From Streptomyces sp. CB02923 (GTDB taxonomy: Bacteria > Actinomycetota > Actinomycetes > Streptomycetales > Streptomycetaceae): a DNA stretch of 64,000 nt. Made by a program: the position numbers and the translations under genes. Under the pieces are notes generated by a model. That model was not told the DNA's origin, searched no databases, and worked only from the letters and a program-made list of their open reading frames with translations. Below, in pieces: positions 1 through 13,082 of this stretch; position 1 is the stretch's first letter, and each line of letters starts with the position of its first letter. The stretch is taken from the NCBI RefSeq assembly GCF_001905005.1, contig NZ_LWKZ01000003.1, positions 184,600 to 248,599 on the forward strand, given 5' to 3'.

Positions 1-1
1 C

Positions 2-1621
2 GAACACAAGACGCTCTGCGCCGTCGTCATGATCGCGCTGCTGACGGTGATGAACCTGCGCGGCGTCAAGGAGTCGGGCAAGCTCTGCGCGATCCCGACG
101 TACATCTTCGTCGCCGGCGTCTTCATCATGATCATCTGGGGTGTGGTGCGCGGCGCGATCATGGGCGACACCATGAAGGCGCCCACCGCCGACTTCACCA
201 TCCACGCCGAACAGGGCGGCCTCGCGGGCTTCGCCCTCGTCTTCCTCCTGCTGCGCGCGTTCTCCTCCGGCTGCGCCGCGCTCACCGGCGTCGAGGCGAT
301 CTCCAACGGCGTCCCCGCCTTCCGCAAGCCCAAGTCGAAGAACGCCGCCACCACCCTGGCCCTGATGGGCGGCCTGGCCGTCACCATGTTCTGCGGCATC
401 ATCGGCCTGGCCATGGCCACCGACGTGAAGATGGCGGAGACCCCGGCCAAGGACCTGCTGCACAACGGCGTCCCGGTCGGCTCCGGCTACACCCAGAACC
501 CGGTCATCTCGCAGGTCGCCGCCGCGGTCTTCGGCGACGGCACGTTCTTCTTCGTCGTGCTGGCCGCCGCCACCGCCCTGGTCCTCTTCCTCGCCGCGAA
601 CACCGCGTACAACGGCTTCCCGCTGCTCGGCTCGATCCTCGCCCAGGACCGCTACCTGCCGCGCCAGCTGCACACCCGCGGCGACCGGCTGGCCTTCTCC
701 AACGGCATCGTGCTGCTGGCCGGCGCGGCCATCGTCCTCGTCTACCTCTACGGCGCCGACTCCACCCGCCTGATCCAGCTCTACATCGTCGGCGTCTTCG
801 TCTCCTTCACGCTCAGCCAGATCGGCATGGTCCGCCACTGGAACCGCCACCTGCTGACCGAGAAGGACCCGGCCAAGCGCCGCCGGATGCACCGCTCGCG
901 GGCGATCAACGCCTTCGGCGCCACCCTGACCGGCCTGGTGCTCGTCGTCGTCCTGCTCACGAAGTTCAGCCACGGCGCCTGGGTCGCCGTCCTCGGCATG
1001 GTCATCTTCTTCGCCACCATGACCGCGATCCGCCGCCACTACGACCGGGTCGCCGAGGAGATCGCCGCCGAGGACGTCCCCGGCGACGAGGCCGTACGGC
1101 CCTCCCGCGTGCACTCCATCGTGCTGGTCTCCAAGGTGCACAAGCCCACCCTGCGCGCCCTGAGCTACGCCAAGCTCATGCGCTCGGACACCCTCGAAGC
1201 GGTCAGCGTCGACGTGGACCCCGCCGAGACCAAGGCCCTCAAGGCGGAGTGGGAGCGCCGCGGCATCGGCGTACCCCTGAAGGTCCTCGCCTCCCCCTAC
1301 CGCGAGATCACCCGCCCCATCATCGACTACGTCAAGTCCCTGCGCCGCGAGAGCCCGCGCGACGCCGTCTCCGTCTACATCCCGGAGTACGTCGTCGGCC
1401 ACTGGTACGAACACCTCCTCCACAACCAGAGCGCCCTGCGCCTCAAGGGCCGCCTGCTCTTCACGCCCGGCATCATGGTCACCTCCGTCCCCTGGCAGCT
1501 CGACTCCTCCGAGGCCGCCAAACGCCGCGCCCGCAAGCGCGCCGAATGGAACGCACCGGGCGCGGTGCGGCGCGGCCCGGTCACCCAGCCGAAGAAGGAG
1601 AAGGCGGCTACGCGGAAGTAG
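2..1621 (+). CDS. APC-family amino acid permease, 5'-truncated by the window edge
   Basis: The frame is open from base 2, so the true start lies upstream; 539 residues are visible. The first ~345 residues are a run of hydrophobic helices typical of the APC superfamily of cytoplasmic-membrane amino acid/cation transporters, with charged loops rich in Lys/Arg. About 190 soluble residues follow, containing an alternating beta/alpha stretch (from 'HSIVLVSKVH' to 'GHWYEHLLHN'), a C-terminal cytoplasmic domain common in actinobacterial members of this group. The substrate cannot be read from sequence. It is followed by a strong hairpin terminator at 1691-1726 and then by an RNA methyltransferase gene on the same strand, a pairing I associate with Streptomyces housekeeping regions. 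It is probably outside the peptide cluster. Confidence 0.88.
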   Translation, partial: EHKTLCAVVMIALLTVMNLRGVKESGKLCAIPTYIFVAGVFIMIIWGVVRGAIMGDTMKAPTADFTIHAEQGGLAGFALVFLLLRAFSSGCAALTGVEAISNGVPAFRKPKSKNAATTLALMGGLAVTMFCGIIGLAMATDVKMAETPAKDLLHNGVPVGSGYTQNPVISQVAAAVFGDGTFFFVVLAAATALVLFLAANTAYNGFPLLGSILAQDRYLPRQLHTRGDRLAFSNGIVLLAGAAIVLVYLYGADSTRLIQLYIVGVFVSFTLSQIGMVRHWNRHLLTEKDPAKRRRMHRSRAINAFGATLTGLVLVVVLLTKFSHGAWVAVLGMVIFFATMTAIRRHYDRVAEEIAAEDVPGDEAVRPSRVHSIVLVSKVHKPTLRALSYAKLMRSDTLEAVSVDVDPAETKALKAEWERRGIGVPLKVLASPYREITRPIIDYVKSLRRESPRDAVSVYIPEYVVGHWYEHLLHNQSALRLKGRLLFTPGIMVTSVPWQLDSSEAAKRRARKRAEWNAPGAVRRGPVTQPKKEKAATRK

Positions 1622-1690
1622 GGGGGCCGCACAGCTGCCGGCGCGCACGGCCATCGGCGTTTGCGCAGCCACTGGGCTTGGCTCCGTCAC

Positions 1691-1726
1691 TGGGCCTGGC
1701 CCCGCCATGCGGCGGGGCCAGGCCCA
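1691..1726 (+). terminator. Strong hairpin terminator after the permease gene
   Basis: A perfect 16-bp stem (left arm 1691-1706, right arm 1711-1726) with a 4-base loop lies 70 bases after the permease stop codon. There is no long T-run, which is usual for high-GC actinomycete terminators. The rest of 1622-1914 shows no gene; its last part carries the ribosome binding site of the next gene. Confidence 0.75.
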
Positions 1727-1914
1727 TGACTGTTCTCTCCGCCTTGCGTCCGGTTCGGCCTCCGGCTCTTCGCCCCGTAGACTTATCGGCTGGCGTCCGG
1801 CCCGCAGCACCACTGGCACCCCAGGCAGCGAACGGGCACCCCCCCACAACCCCACCACCTCTCTCCCCCCTCCCTCTCCCGCCTCCCTCGTCCCACCCCA
1901 GGAGTCCTCCCACC

Positions 1915-3243
1915 ATGCAGACAGAACCCAAGAAGTCGCTGGTAGGCGAGGAGTACGAGGTCGAGGTCGGCCCCGTCGCGCACGGCGGCCACTGCATCGC
2001 CCGTACGGACGAGGGCCAGGTCCTCTTCGTACGGCACGCCCTGCCCGGCGAACGCGTCGTCGCCCGCGTCACCGACGGCGAGGAGGGCGCCCGCTTCCTG
2101 CGCACCGACGCCGTCGAGATCCTCACCCCCTCCAAGGACCGCGTCGAGGCGCCCTGCCCCTTCTCCGGCCCCGGCAAGTGCGGCGGCTGCGACTGGCAGC
2201 ACGCCGCCCCCGGCGCCCAGCGCCGCCTGAAGGCCGACGTCATCACCGAGCAGCTGGCCCGCCTGGCCGGCCTCACCCCGGAAGAGGCCCGCTGGGACGG
2301 CACCGTCGAGCCGGCCCCCGGCGACAAGGTCGCCAAGGGCGAGGTCCCCGCCTGGCGCACCCGTGTCCAGTACGCCGTGGACGCCGACGGCAACCCCGGC
2401 CTGCGCAAGCACCGCTCCCACGACGTCCAGCCCGTCGACCACTGCCTGATCGCCGCCCCCGGCGTCTCGGAACTCGGCATCGAAAAGCGCGACTGGCCCC
2501 AGATCGCCACCGTCGAGGCCATCGCCGCCACCGGCTCGAACGACCGGCAAGTCGTCTTGACCCCCCGCCCCGGCGGCCGCCTCCCCATCGTCGAACTCGA
2601 CAAGCCCGTCTCGGTCCTCCGCGTCCACGAGAAGGACGGCGGCGTCCACCGCGTCCACGGCCGCCCCTTCGTCCGCGAACGCGCCGCCGACCGCACCTGG
2701 CGCGTCGGCAACGGCGGCTTCTGGCAGGTCCACCCCAAGGCGGCCGACCTCCTGGTCGAGGCCGTCATGCAGGGCCTGATGCCGAAGAAGGGCGACATGG
2801 CCCTCGACCTCTACTGCGGCGTCGGCCTCTTCGCCGGCGCCCTCGCCGAACGCGTAGGCGACAAGGGCGCCGTCCTCGGTATCGAATCGAGCAAGCGCGC
2901 CGTCGAGGACGCCCGCCACAACCTCCAGGACCTCGACCGCGTCCGCATCGAACACGGCAAGGTCGACCAGATCCTCCCGCGCACCGGCATCACCGACGTC
3001 GACCTCGTCGTCCTCGACCCCCCACGCGCCGGCGCCGGCAACACCACCATCACCCACCTCGCCGCCCTCAACCCCCGCCGCATCGCCTACGTCGCCTGCG
3101 ACCCGGCCGCCCTGTCCCGCGACCTGAAGTACTTCGCGGAGGCGGGGTACGTGCCGCGGCGGATGCGGGCGTTCGATCTGTTTCCGGTCACGCATCACGT
3201 GGAGTGCGTGGTCATCCTTGAGAGGGCGACAAAGGGCTCCTGA
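1915..3243 (+). CDS. TRAM-domain class I SAM-dependent RNA methyltransferase (TrmA/RlmD type)
   Basis: 442 residues. Residues ~5-80 form a TRAM RNA-binding domain. Next comes a Cys cluster 'CPFSGPGKCGGCDW' that would ligate the Fe-S cluster of the RlmD/RumA group. The C-terminal half is a methyltransferase with motif I 'LDLYCGVGLFAGALA', 'VVLDPPRAGAG' and the catalytic-Cys motif 'YVACDPAALSRDL'. Members transfer a methyl group from S-adenosylmethionine to C5 of a uridine in rRNA or tRNA; the target base is not deducible here. The frame is open further upstream, but the start at 1915 is chosen because the TRAM domain begins there and an AGGAG sits about 10 bases before it. It is probably a core gene marking the left edge outside the peptide cluster. 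Confidence 0.93.
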   Translation: MQTEPKKSLVGEEYEVEVGPVAHGGHCIARTDEGQVLFVRHALPGERVVARVTDGEEGARFLRTDAVEILTPSKDRVEAPCPFSGPGKCGGCDWQHAAPGAQRRLKADVITEQLARLAGLTPEEARWDGTVEPAPGDKVAKGEVPAWRTRVQYAVDADGNPGLRKHRSHDVQPVDHCLIAAPGVSELGIEKRDWPQIATVEAIAATGSNDRQVVLTPRPGGRLPIVELDKPVSVLRVHEKDGGVHRVHGRPFVRERAADRTWRVGNGGFWQVHPKAADLLVEAVMQGLMPKKGDMALDLYCGVGLFAGALAERVGDKGAVLGIESSKRAVEDARHNLQDLDRVRIEHGKVDQILPRTGITDVDLVVLDPPRAGAGNTTITHLAALNPRRIAYVACDPAALSRDLKYFAEAGYVPRRMRAFDLFPVTHHVECVVILERATKGS

Positions 3244-3318
3244 ACTGCGGTTTGTGGGTGCGCATGATGTGCGGTGCGGGCGTTACGGGCGATGTCTCGA
3301 CGCTGAAATGACGCTCAT

Positions 3319-3600
3319 TTGACGCTCGTGCAGTACCTGACCGGCCTCGACCTGCGCGCCACATCCCTGACCGTGCAGATCGCCGCACTCATCCGTGACG
3401 CCGGCACCACGACCACCCAGCTCGACGACCGCGCCCACCCGCTGCGCACCGAAGCCGACCTCGCCGGACTCACCGCCATCCAGGTCCTGCTCGACCTCGC
3501 CATCGCCTTCCACCACGCAGCCCGCGGCGAGCCGACCGACGCAGGCCTTCAGCGGCTGCACACTCTCCCGGCCGGGCGGCCGTGCTCAGCTACGTGCCCG
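3319..3600 (+). pseudogene. Short unrecognised ORF remnant
   Basis: In 3244-3609 the only coding-like signal is a plus-strand frame starting at 3319. Its first ~75 residues ('VQYLTGLDLRATSLTVQI', then 'LAIAFHHAARGEPTDAGL') have normal amino acid composition and the expected GC3 bias. After about 3570 the frame turns into Arg/Pro-rich sequence and runs antisense through the response regulator. I read it as the 5' remnant of a small gene truncated near 3570-3600; I do not recognise the family. It could also be a short intact gene of unknown function or chance. No RNA gene is visible in this stretch. Confidence 0.3.
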
Positions 3601-3609
3601 GCGCGCCGC

Positions 3610-4305
3610 TCACCCGGCGGGCTGGCCAGAGCGCACGCCGTCCGCACCGGGTCCGAAACCGTGGGCATGGGCCCAGGCGACGGCCTGCGCGCGAGTGCGG
3701 ACCTGGAGCTTGGCGAACAGGTGGTTGATGTGGGTCTTGACGGTGGCCTCCCCCACCAGCAGGCGACGGCCGATCGCGCCGTTCGACAACCCTTGGGCGA
3801 GCAGCCGCAGTACGTCGGACTCGCGCGGGGTCAGCAGGTCCTGGGACGGTTTGGCCCGCCGCCGTTCGGTCGTATGGTCGGTGCCGCGCATGGCGGCGGC
3901 CAGCAGCCGCTCCTGGGCGATCGGGTCCAAGGTGGTGTGCCGGGCGAGCGCGGCCTCGATCGCGCGGACGATCTCGGTCTTGCCGGCGTCCTTGGTCAGG
4001 TAGGCGCGGGCGCCGGCCTGCAGGGCGTCGAGAATCAGCTGATCGTCCGCCATGGTCGTCAGCACCACGACGGCCACGTCCGGGTGCGCCGCCACGATCC
4101 GGCGGGTGGCCTCCACGCCGCCCATCCCCGGCATGCTCAGGTCCATCAGCACCGCGTCCGGGTGCGTTGCGGCGACCTGGGCGACGGCCTCCTCGCCGTT
4201 CGCGCCCCCGGCGACGACGTCGATGCCGTCCATCATGTCCAGCAGGGTCATCAGGCCTTCGCGGACCACCTGCTGATCGTCGACGACCACGACCCGAGTA
4301 CTCAT
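3610..4305 (-). CDS. NarL/LuxR-family response regulator
   Basis: 231 residues. The receiver domain (1-120) has the acidic pair at D9-D10, the phospho-acceptor Asp55 in 'DAVLMDLSMPG', the Thr of 'LTTM' and the Lys of 'YLTKDA'. A LuxR-type helix-turn-helix follows ('LTPRESDVLRLLAQGLSN' ... 'ATVKTHINHLFAKL'). It is a cytoplasmic DNA-binding regulator controlled by the partner kinase encoded immediately upstream. The kinase stop and this start share ATGA (4302-4305), so the two are translationally coupled. Targets are unknown. It lies next to, but not clearly inside, the peptide cluster. Confidence 0.95.
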   Translation of the reverse strand: MSTRVVVVDDQQVVREGLMTLLDMMDGIDVVAGGANGEEAVAQVAATHPDAVLMDLSMPGMGGVEATRRIVAAHPDVAVVVLTTMADDQLILDALQAGARAYLTKDAGKTEIVRAIEAALARHTTLDPIAQERLLAAAMRGTDHTTERRRAKPSQDLLTPRESDVLRLLAQGLSNGAIGRRLLVGEATVKTHINHLFAKLQVRTRAQAVAWAHAHGFGPGADGVRSGQPAG

Positions 4306-5534
4306 GCGGGCACCTCCGCCTGCACGCGCCACCCCTGCGGGGTGGGGCCGGCCGTCAGGTCGCCGCCGACCAGCAGCAACCGCTCGCGCATGCCGGCCAG
4401 ACCGTAGCCGCCGTCCATCCCCGCCACTCGGGGCCGTGGGCCGGCCTCGCCGCCACCGGAGCCGGCGGGCCCGGACAGCACGGTCAGCCTCACCTGGTCC
4501 TCTTCGTAGTCCAAAATGGCGGTCAGCTCCTGTCCGCGGGCGTGCTTGGCGGCGTTCGCCAGGGACTCCTGGGCGACTCTCAGCAACGCTAGCCCGACGT
4601 CCGGTTCGAGAGCGCGCGGGGTGCCGACCGGTGTGAAGGTCGCGGGCGCGCCGGAGGCGGTGCGGTGGTCGTGGACCAGCGCGGTGAGGGCCTCCGGCAG
4701 GGGCGGGGTGTCCGCACGCAGGACCGTGATCGCGCGGCGGGTCTCGGTCAGTCCGTCGACGGCGATCCGGCGGGCGTTGCGGACCCGCTCCACCGCCTCT
4801 TCGGTGCGCGGCGGCTCCGCGGTGAGCAGCGAGTCGGTCACGTCCAACTGCACCGCCAGGGCACCCAGCGACTGCGCCAGGACGTCGTGGATCTCCCGGG
4901 CGACCCGGGTCCGCTCGGCCAGCGCCGCGGCCCGCTGCTCCTCCTCGTGCACACGCCGGGTCTGCAGCAGCAGTTCCTCCGCCTGCGCGTGCTGAGTCCC
5001 GATGCTGCGTCGGGTCGCGCCGGCGAGCTGGCAAGCCAGCAGGGCGGCGATCCAGGCGGCGACGCGCGCCCATGCCTGCCCGGGGAAGCCGGCCACGATC
5101 CCGCCGATCGCCAGCGCCAGGACGCCGGCCGCCAGCACGGCCGCGCTGACCAGCGTGGACAGGATCGCTCCGGACGACACCGCCGCCATGCCGACGATTG
5201 CCGTGGCCAGCACGGCCTCGGGTTCGAGGGTGACCAGGAGGTTCCCGCTGATCATTGCGACGCCCAGGATCGGCGCTGCCAACGCCTCGGGCACCGGAGA
5301 TCCCGTACGGAAGCCGGCCGCGCACCACAGAGCCCAGGCGCCGCTCATCAGCACCACCAGCCCCCAGGTGGTGGCGGACCAGACAAGCCCGTCCGAGAAC
5401 GGCAGGCCGACCAGTACCAGAGCCAACCCGAGCACCCGAGGCAGCCCATGCTGCCAGAGGTCAGCACGCGGCAGGATCGGTCGCGGTGGCACAGGGCGCG
5501 CCGACGACGGCTTGCCTTCGGTGGTCATGACCAT
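4302..5534 (-). CDS. Sensor histidine kinase, HisKA_3 type
   Basis: 410 residues from the ATG at 5534 (a second in-frame ATG lies at 5528). Residues ~35-175 contain five or six membrane helices with no sizeable extracellular domain, so it belongs to the intramembrane-sensing group. The dimerisation/phosphoacceptor segment has His216 in 'VAREIHDVLAQSLG'. The ATPase domain shows the N-box 'RVAQESLANAAKHA' and the G-box 'YGLAGMRERL'. It should autophosphorylate and pass phosphate to Asp55 of the coupled response regulator. The open frame extends upstream to 5690, but the extension is Arg/Ser/Pro-rich and overlaps the intergenic inverted repeat, so I reject it as coding. Confidence 0.92.
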   Translation of the reverse strand: MVMTTEGKPSSARPVPPRPILPRADLWQHGLPRVLGLALVLVGLPFSDGLVWSATTWGLVVLMSGAWALWCAAGFRTGSPVPEALAAPILGVAMISGNLLVTLEPEAVLATAIVGMAAVSSGAILSTLVSAAVLAAGVLALAIGGIVAGFPGQAWARVAAWIAALLACQLAGATRRSIGTQHAQAEELLLQTRRVHEEEQRAAALAERTRVAREIHDVLAQSLGALAVQLDVTDSLLTAEPPRTEEAVERVRNARRIAVDGLTETRRAITVLRADTPPLPEALTALVHDHRTASGAPATFTPVGTPRALEPDVGLALLRVAQESLANAAKHARGQELTAILDYEEDQVRLTVLSGPAGSGGGEAGPRPRVAGMDGGYGLAGMRERLLLVGGDLTAGPTPQGWRVQAEVPA

Positions 5535-5592
5535 GGTTTCAGCTTGGCATGCACCTCTGCCCCGCAGCCGGGCCGGGGCCCGCCGGCAGGTG

Positions 5593-5637
5593 GAGGAGGG
5601 TGGAGAAGGGTGGAGGTATCCGCGCTCCACCCTCCTC
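5593..5637. promoter_or_regulatory. 13-bp perfect inverted repeat in a divergent promoter region
   Basis: The left arm 5593-5605 (GAGGAGGGTGGAG) is exactly complementary to the right arm 5625-5637, with a 19-base spacer that carries a further GGGTGGAG copy. It lies between the divergent kinase gene (start 5534) and membrane-protein gene (start 5719), a position suiting an operator for either promoter. No protein can be assigned to it. Confidence 0.35.
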
Positions 5638-5718
5638 GGTTCCTCGGCCGACGTCCGGGCCGTGGCACAGGTCCGACGCTGTGTGGACAAGAACCCCCCT
5701 CACCTACCGGCGGAAACC

Positions 5719-6225
5719 ATGTCCACCTTGCAGAGCGCTCTCCTCATCAACCTCGTCGTGCTGCTCACGACCCTGCACGCCGACCTCGGCACCAAGGCGG
5801 TGAGCCGCGGACGCCTGCTCCGCCCGCTGATCGTCGCGGTGATCATCGTCCCCGTGTTCGTCCACACCTTCTTCGACAACGGGATCGGCCTGGCCATCGA
5901 GATCTGCGGCCTCGCGGCCGGTGTGCTGTTCGGGCTGGTCGCCGTCAGCCAGGTCCAGGTTTTCCGGGAGCCGGACGGCCAGGTCGTCGCCCGGGCCGGC
6001 CGCAGCTACGCGGCGCTTTGGATCGGCCTGATCGTCGCCCGCTCGGTGTTCTCCATCGGCGCCACCTACTGGTTCGAGTCCGAGCTGGGCCGCTTCTTCT
6101 TCCGGCACGGCGCCCCGCCTCAGGACATCGCCTCGATCGTCACCAACGGGCTGGTGTTCATGGCGATTGCCGCGCTGCTCACCCGCTCGGCAGCGCTGAA
6201 GGTGCGCGCCGCCGGGCAGCCCTGA
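5719..6225 (+). CDS. Small integral membrane protein, family not recognised
   Basis: 168 residues with four or five hydrophobic segments (about residues 5-18, 33-52, 60-80, 98-118 and 140-158) and short charged loops such as 'SRGRLLRP'. This is a cytoplasmic-membrane protein of unknown role. The arrangement resembles small CcdC/DUF1453-like proteins often seen beside Streptomyces two-component systems, but I cannot confirm that family. The start at 5719 gives a hydrophobic N-terminus; GGCGGAA just upstream is a weak ribosome binding site. It is divergent from the kinase gene across an inverted-repeat region, so the two may be co-regulated. Confidence 0.75.
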   Translation: MSTLQSALLINLVVLLTTLHADLGTKAVSRGRLLRPLIVAVIIVPVFVHTFFDNGIGLAIEICGLAAGVLFGLVAVSQVQVFREPDGQVVARAGRSYAALWIGLIVARSVFSIGATYWFESELGRFFFRHGAPPQDIASIVTNGLVFMAIAALLTRSAALKVRAAGQP

Positions 6226-6390
6226 GCCCCGGCCTGCCCCGTGGGCAGCGGCTGCTTCGTACTCGAACTCGAATCCGTTTACCCAACAGCCCTTGTACAG
6301 CCAGGCATTGGGGTTCGCCCCGGTCGTGGGAGCCGCCGCAGCCGGCAGACCCCGGCCCGGCGGACCGGACAGAAGAAAGGTGCAACACGC

Positions 6391-7086
6391 ATGGGTGCCA
6401 GCGACACCGTCGACCACATCGGCACGGGAGGATACGACCCGGCTCGGCCGCCGCTTCCCGCGCCGGGCAGGAGCGAAGGGGGTGCCTCGGGTGAACGGCT
6501 GGTGTTGTTCACCGACGCGGTGACCGCGATCTCGATCACTTTGCTGATCCTGCCGCTGATCGATCTCGTTCCGGAGGCCGTGTCCGCCCACCAGCAGGCC
6601 AGCGAGGTGCTCACCGGTCACCTCGACCAGATCTGGAGCTTCCTGCTCAGCTTCGCGGTCATCGCAAACATCTGGCAGGAGCACCACCGGACCTTCTCGT
6701 CGGTCGCGAGGGTCACCCGCTCTTTGACGGTGTGGAACATGGGATGGCTGCTGTCCGTCGTCGTGCTTCCCCTGCCGACGGAGATGATCGGCGCCTTCGG
6801 CCGTAACCGGTTCGTGGCGGCGTTCTACTACACGGTTCTCCTGGCGAGCATGGTGTGCCGGCTGGCGATGCTGAGGATCCTCAAAACCACCCCGGGACTG
6901 GTCGAGGGGGACGGTGAAGAGGGCCGACGGAAGATCAGCGATTTGTATACCGTGAGCTGTCTCAACGTCCTCCTTCTGGTCCTGGCTCTTGTCCTTGCCC
7001 TCGCCGTACCCGTGCTGCAGTACTACAGCCTGCTGCTGCTCCTCCTGCCCAGGCGGGCGTTCCTTCGGGGCCGGCGCGCCCGCTGA
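6391..7086 (+). CDS. TMEM175-family (DUF1211) membrane protein, putative potassium channel
   Basis: 231 residues. After a ~35-residue hydrophilic N-terminus comes 'ERLVLFTDAVTAISITLL', the diagnostic first helix of the TMEM175/DUF1211 family (FSD-like motif with the ITLL ending). About five further membrane helices follow, which fits the six-helix bacterial subunits. Characterised bacterial TMEM175 proteins are potassium channels; that role is inferred here from family membership. The ATG at 6391 has GAAAGG about 10 bases upstream. It converges with the antiporter gene; 7087-7218 between them holds only a tandem repeat. Confidence 0.85.
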   Translation: MGASDTVDHIGTGGYDPARPPLPAPGRSEGGASGERLVLFTDAVTAISITLLILPLIDLVPEAVSAHQQASEVLTGHLDQIWSFLLSFAVIANIWQEHHRTFSSVARVTRSLTVWNMGWLLSVVVLPLPTEMIGAFGRNRFVAAFYYTVLLASMVCRLAMLRILKTTPGLVEGDGEEGRRKISDLYTVSCLNVLLLVLALVLALAVPVLQYYSLLLLLLPRRAFLRGRRAR

Positions 7087-7177
7087 CCCGCAGTCAAGGG
7101 GGACGATCGCGTTCGGGCCGGCTGCGAAGCCTGCTTGGCGTACGGGTGCGTCATTTTGGCGTGTGTCCCAGGCCCGT

Positions 7178-7233
7178 TGACTTGCGTGGCTCAGGCCCGG
7201 TCAGCTGACTTGCGTGGCTCAGGCCCGGTCAGC
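7178..7233. repeat. Two exact tandem copies of a 28-bp unit
   Basis: Bases 7178-7205 and 7206-7233 are identical 28-mers containing CTTGCGTGGCTCAGGCCCGG. The second copy spans the stop codon of the antiporter gene (7219-7221, minus strand), so the duplication has rewritten the last codons and the 3' flank of that gene. A weaker partial copy (CCCAGGCCCGTTGACT) lies just to the left. Confidence 0.85.
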
Positions 7234-8636
7234 CGTCTGGCGCTCCCTCGGGTCGCCGGGCCCGTCGATGGCCGCGGCAGCGGGCGTAGCCCCCTCACCC
7301 CGTGCCCCTGTGCTGCCGACGCCGTGCAGAGGGGAGGCCGGGTGCAGTGCACCTCCAGCCGTGCCCTCCATGCGTTTCATGGCGAATCGGAGGATGGGTG
7401 GTGCCATGAGGGGGGTGAGGATGGCGATCAGGACGATGATGCTGTACATGGCCGGGGTCAGCAGGCCGAGGCGGAGTCCGATGACCGCGATCACGATCTG
7501 GACGACTCCCCGTGCGTTGATGCCGGCGCCCAGCGCCAGTGCCTCCCAGCGGCTGAGCCGGCCCGCGGCACCGCCGACGAAGGCGCCCAGGAACTTTCCG
7601 GCCACGGCGATGACGAGTGCGGCCAGGCCCCACAGAGCGACGGTGGTGTCGGCCAGTGACGTCAGGTCGATGCGGAGGCCGGCGAGGGCGAAGAACAGCG
7701 GGGAGAGGAAGGACAGCACCGTGGTGTTGAGCGGTTCCAATTTCCGTGTCTGGTCCGCCGAGCCGCGGACGCCGATGAGGATGCCGCAGAGGAAGGCGCC
7801 GAACACCGCCTCGAAGCCCAGGGCCTGGGCGCCCGCGCCGGACAGGACGAGCAGGATGACGGTCGCGGCGATGGTGTTTCCGGGGGACGCGGAGCGGCCG
7901 GCCCAGCTCATCACCCGGTGCACCGTCCAGCGCCCGACGGTGCACACCACGAGGAGGAGGACGGCCATGTGCCATAGCGGGGTGGCGATTTCGTGGGCTC
8001 CGACGCCGGTGGTGGCCATGGCCGTCACGACGGAGACCAGGAGCCACCCGACCGCGTCGTCGATGGTGGCGACGACCAGGATCAGCTGGCCGACGGTGTG
8101 GTGCATCAGCTTCATGTCGACGAGCACCCGGCCGATGACCGGGATCGAGCTGACGCACATGGCGACGCCGATGAAGCAGGCGAAGGTCACGGTGTCGACG
8201 GCCGGGGGCTTGAGCCGGCCGGACATCGCGTAACCCAGCCACACGCCGAGCGCCAGCGGCAGCAGAAGGGCGGCGGTGCCGACGGCGGTGGCCGTGCCGC
8301 CGTGCCTCCGGGCCAGTTTCAGGTCCAGGTGCATGCCGGTGAAGCCGACCAGGAGCAGGACGCCGAGCTGTCCCACGGCGTCCAGCAGATGCATCTGCAG
8401 GGCGTCCGGCGGGAAGAGCCACCCGGCCAGGCCCGGTGCGGCCTGGGTCAGGAAGGAGGGGCCGAGCAGGACACCCGAGGCCAGCTCTCCCACGATGGCC
8501 GGCATGCCGAGGCGCCGGGCCAGCCGGCCCAGCGCCAGTGCCAGGCCGAGCAGAGCGCCTATCTGGAGCAGGAATACCAGGAGTGTGTGTGGTTCCAGCG
8601 GGTCGAGGGGGAGTACGGCTGCCGTGGTGAGGGTGT

Positions 8637-8640
<4 letters not shown>
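7219..8640 (-). CDS. CPA2-type cation/proton antiporter, coupled to the NRPS operon
   Basis: 473 residues with about 12-13 hydrophobic segments. It shows 'IVGELASGVLLGPS' near the N-terminus and the paired acidic residues of 'ATIDDAVGWLLVSV' that carry cations in monovalent cation:proton antiporters. It lacks a C-terminal TrkA/RCK domain. The ATG at 8640 overlaps the TGA of the upstream C-A-T-reductase NRPS gene as ATGA (8637-8640), so it is the last translationally coupled gene of the halogenase/NRPS operon. That placement suggests a job linked to the metabolite, for example proton-driven export or tolerance, which is inference only. CPA2 proteins recur as partners in some biosynthetic operons, but the cargo cannot be read. 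Confidence 0.9.
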
Positions 8641-13081
<4,441 letters not shown>

Positions 13082-13082
<1 letters not shown>

